Origin: a bacterium
Lineage (GTDB): Bacteria; Verrucomicrobiota; Verrucomicrobiae; Opitutales; Opitutaceae
DNA length: 7,956 nt
Assembly (NCBI GenBank): GCA_021780625.1
Contig: JAJXYI010000370.1
Location: forward strand, 1 to 7,956
Reading direction: 5' to 3'
A program made the position numbers and the translations under genes. Shown piece after piece: positions 5,799 to 7,956 of the stretch. How positions within the stretch are numbered: the stretch's first letter is position 1; each line of letters begins with the position of its first letter. The notes beneath the pieces are model-generated. The model had not been told where the DNA came from. It searched no databases and saw nothing but the letters and a program-made list of their open reading frames with translations.

Positions 5799-7956
5799 TC
5801 AGCGGCGCAGCGTAAGGTCGTGCGCGCCGCTGGTGTGATGTCGGTAGAGCCAGCGGGCGAGGGCCGGCAGAAGCAGGATGGCGCCGGCCATGTTCATCAG
5901 GAACATGAACATGAGCAGGATGCCCATGTCGGCCTGGAACTTGAGGGCCGAGAACAGCCAGGTGCCGACGCCAATCGCGAGTGTGAGGCCGGTGAATACG
6001 ATTGCCGAACCGGTCTCCTTGAACGCGTGGTACATCGCGTCTTCGAAATAATTCCCGGCGCGCAGGGAGTTCTTCAGCCTGGCGAACAGGTAGATGCCGT
6101 AGTCGACGCCGATGCCGACTCCGAGCGCGACAACCGGGAGGGTCGAGGTCTTCAGCCCGATCTTCAGGTAAACCATGAGCGCGTAGCTGAGGGTGCTCAC
6201 GATGGCCAGCGGCACGATGATGCAGATCGTGGCGCGCACGGAGCGGAAGGTGACCAGGCACAGCAGAGTGACCGCGCCGAAGACCCACAGCAGGATGGGA
6301 AACTGGGCTGCGGCGACGATCTCGTTGGTCGCGGCCATCACGCCGGCGTTGCCGCTCGCGAGGAGGAACTGCGCCTTGGTGGAGGGGTGTTCGGCGTTGA
6401 AGGACTTTACTGCGTCGGTGACTGCCTGGAGCGTCTCGGCCTTGTGGTTGGCGAGAAAGATCATCACGGGCATCACGCTTCCGTCCGCGTTGATCAGTCC
6501 GGTGGAAGTGTCGACTGCGGACACGCACTGGGCGAGCGCCTGCTGGTTATGGGGAATGACGCGCCACTTGAGCGAACCCTCGTTCCAGCCGGCGTTGATG
6601 ATCTTGGCGACTGAGGCGAGAGAGACGACCGACTCGACGCCCGGGACTGCGCGCATGTCACCGTCGAAGGTGTCGATCAGGGACATGACGCCGTAGTCGA
6701 CGCAGGCGTTGGGCGAGGCCTGGACGATGACGGAGAGGATATCGACACCGATGCTGAACTTTGAGGCGATGAGCGCGGAGTCCCGGTTGTAGCGGGAGTC
6801 GGTGCGCAGTTCCGGCACGCCTGCGTGCAGGTCGCCGATGCGGACGTCCTCGGATTTCGTCCAGCCCCACAGGCCCAGGGCGGCGGAGAAGGCGATGAGC
6901 AGAAGCGAGGGTCCGGGCTTCATCTCATTGGCGATGCGGGCCCAGATGCGGTCGGTGCGCTGGCGGCGCGAGGCGACCCACGCGGCATAGGCGGGGGGAA
7001 GCTTGAGGTACGACAGCAGGATCGGCAGGAGGAAGAGATTCGTGACGATCACGATCGCGACGCCGAAGCTTGCGGAAATAGCCATTTCCCGGATGGCGGG
7101 TATCCGGATTTCAAGGATGGTGAGGAAGCCAAAGGTGTCGGCGAGCAGTGCGACGCCGCCGGGGATGAGCAACTGGGCGAAGGAGCGGCTTGCCGCAGTG
7201 GGGCCGTCGTTCCCGGCGAAGACCTCGGTGCGGAAGGCGCGGATCATCTGGACCCCGTGGGAGACACCGATTGCGAAGATGAGGAACGGGACGAGGATCG
7301 AGAGCGGATCGATGCCGAAGCCCATCGCGGTGAGGCCACCGATCTGCCAGATGACGGCGACGAGCGAGACTACCACGGGTGCGGCGGCGAGCTTCCAGCG
7401 TCCGGCGAAGGTCCAGACGAGCAGGAAGGTGACCGCGATGGAGACCGCGAAGAAGATGAGGACGTTGCGCGCCGCAGTGGCGATGTCGCCCATGACCTTG
7501 GCGAAGCCGATGATCGCCACGTGGACCTGGCCGCCGGAGTCGCGCTCGATGCGCCGCCGCAGCGCCTCGAGCGCGTCGGCGACCTTCAGGGTGTCGAGCT
7601 TCTCGCCGGTCTTCGGATCGATCTCCAGAAGCTGGGCGCTGATCATGGCGCCTGAAAAGTCGTTTGCGACGATCTGGCCGACCATGCCCGACTTGATCAC
7701 GTTGGCGCGGACCTTCGCGAGACCCGCGGCGGTGGGCTGGAAATCCTCGGGCACGACGGTGCCGCCAGCGAATCCGTCCTCGACCACCTCGACGTAGCGC
7801 ACGTTCGGGGTGAACAGGGACTGCACGTGCGAACGGTCGACGCCGTGGATGAAGAACACGTCATCGGTCGCCTGCTTGAGCTCCTTCATGAACGGAGCGG
7901 TGAAGATCGTGCCGTCCTTCGCGAACAGGGCAATGAGCACGCGGTTCGCGCCACCG
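5799..7956 (-). CDS. RND/MMPL-family transporter (5' end cut by window edge)
   Basis: The frame is open from the window edge to a TGA at 5799-5801, giving 718 visible residues; the true start lies outside. The visible part begins GGANRVLIALFAKDG and continues with FIHGVDRSHVQSLFTPNVRY and EVVEDGFAGGTVVPEDFQ, a periplasmic domain typical of one MMPL/RND subgroup. Numbering from the GTG at 7940, likely membrane segments are near 158-178, 183-205, 213-233, 257-280, 287-311, 344-361, 546-566, 570-593, 597-620, 645-668 and 673-697. With the missing first segment this makes the usual 12, in two halves. The second half keeps the RND aspartate in GVGIGVDYGIYLF (D613); the first half reads AIGVSHGVQM and lacks it. 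The second periplasmic domain has two cysteines (C412, C472) that could form a disulfide. Such proteins export lipids, hydrophobic compounds or drugs using the proton gradient; the substrate here is unknown. The GTG at 7940 is internal, not a real start. Confidence 0.88.
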   Translation of the reverse strand, partial: GGANRVLIALFAKDGTIFTAPFMKELKQATDDVFFIHGVDRSHVQSLFTPNVRYVEVVEDGFAGGTVVPEDFQPTAAGLAKVRANVIKSGMVGQIVANDFSGAMISAQLLEIDPKTGEKLDTLKVADALEALRRRIERDSGGQVHVAIIGFAKVMGDIATAARNVLIFFAVSIAVTFLLVWTFAGRWKLAAAPVVVSLVAVIWQIGGLTAMGFGIDPLSILVPFLIFAIGVSHGVQMIRAFRTEVFAGNDGPTAASRSFAQLLIPGGVALLADTFGFLTILEIRIPAIREMAISASFGVAIVIVTNLFLLPILLSYLKLPPAYAAWVASRRQRTDRIWARIANEMKPGPSLLLIAFSAALGLWGWTKSEDVRIGDLHAGVPELRTDSRYNRDSALIASKFSIGVDILSVIVQASPNACVDYGVMSLIDTFDGDMRAVPGVESVVSLASVAKIINAGWNEGSLKWRVIPHNQQALAQCVSAVDTSTGLINADGSVMPVMIFLANHKAETLQAVTDAVKSFNAEHPSTKAQFLLASGNAGVMAATNEIVAAAQFPILLWVFGAVTLLCLVTFRSVRATICIIVPLAIVSTLSYALMVYLKIGLKTSTLPVVALGVGIGVDYGIYLFARLKNSLRAGNYFEDAMYHAFKETGSAIVFTGLTLAIGVGTWLFSALKFQADMGILLMFMFLMNMAGAILLLPALARWLYRHHTSGAHDLTLRR
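5800..5832. terminator. GC-rich hairpin at the DUF2017/transporter convergent junction, no T-tract
   Basis: CAGCGGCGC (5800-5808) is perfectly complementary to GCGCCGCTG (5824-5832), with a 15-base loop; two further wobble pairs (5799/5833 and 5798/5834) can extend it. For the clpS-DUF2017 transcript it lies 9 bases past the stop, a natural position for a transcript-end hairpin. On the other strand it covers the final codons and stop of the transporter. No T-run follows on either side. Confidence 0.5.

Noticed and set aside
5820..7797. Plus-strand frames of 167-276 codons, very rich in Asp, Glu and Gly or in Arg, Thr and Met.
   Set aside because: They are mirror images of the transporter coding sequence; the acidic bias results from reading hydrophobic codons in reverse.

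Overview
The window is a GC-rich bacterial chromosomal segment that is densely coded on both strands, with no RNA genes, insertion sequences, CRISPR arrays or phage genes that I can see. Gene content suggests Verrucomicrobiota, perhaps Opitutaceae. The pointers are a clpS gene overlapping a DUF2017 gene, a bacterial GH3-like gene, GC-rich short intergenic spacers and starts without clear Shine-Dalgarno sequences. This placement is inference. The two membrane-transport and regulator genes at the edges resemble types that are also common in Proteobacteria.

Layout: (1) 1-714 minus, a DoxX-like multispanning membrane protein, 3' end outside the window. (2) 925-2418 plus, a MocR/PdxR-type regulator (winged helix fused to an aminotransferase-like domain), divergent from the DoxX-like gene across a 210-bp spacer that holds a promoter placed for a leaderless mRNA. 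(3) 2442-3875 minus, a GH3-like adenylate-forming protein with unusual substitutions in its nucleotide-binding motifs, convergent with the regulator across 23 bp. (4) 4014-4904 plus, an RluA-family pseudouridine synthase, divergent from the GH3-like gene. (5) 5056-5355 plus, clpS from a GTG start, overlapping by 14 bp (6) 5342-5791 plus, a DUF2017 protein. (7) 5799-7956 minus, a large RND/MMPL-family transporter, 5' end outside the window.

Functional links: the regulator probably controls the divergent DoxX-like gene and/or itself. clpS and the DUF2017 gene are clearly one translational unit and probably act together around N-degron/Clp proteolysis. The pseudouridine synthase and the GH3-like gene share only a divergent spacer. 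Both convergent junctions (2381-2438 and 5800-5832) carry strong GC-rich hairpins without a T-tract that overlap the ends of the coding regions; they look like bidirectional transcript-end structures. I see no obviously new multigene system. The items most worth checking are the altered GH3 protein, the actinobacterial-style clpS-DUF2017 unit, and the hairpin pattern at gene junctions.
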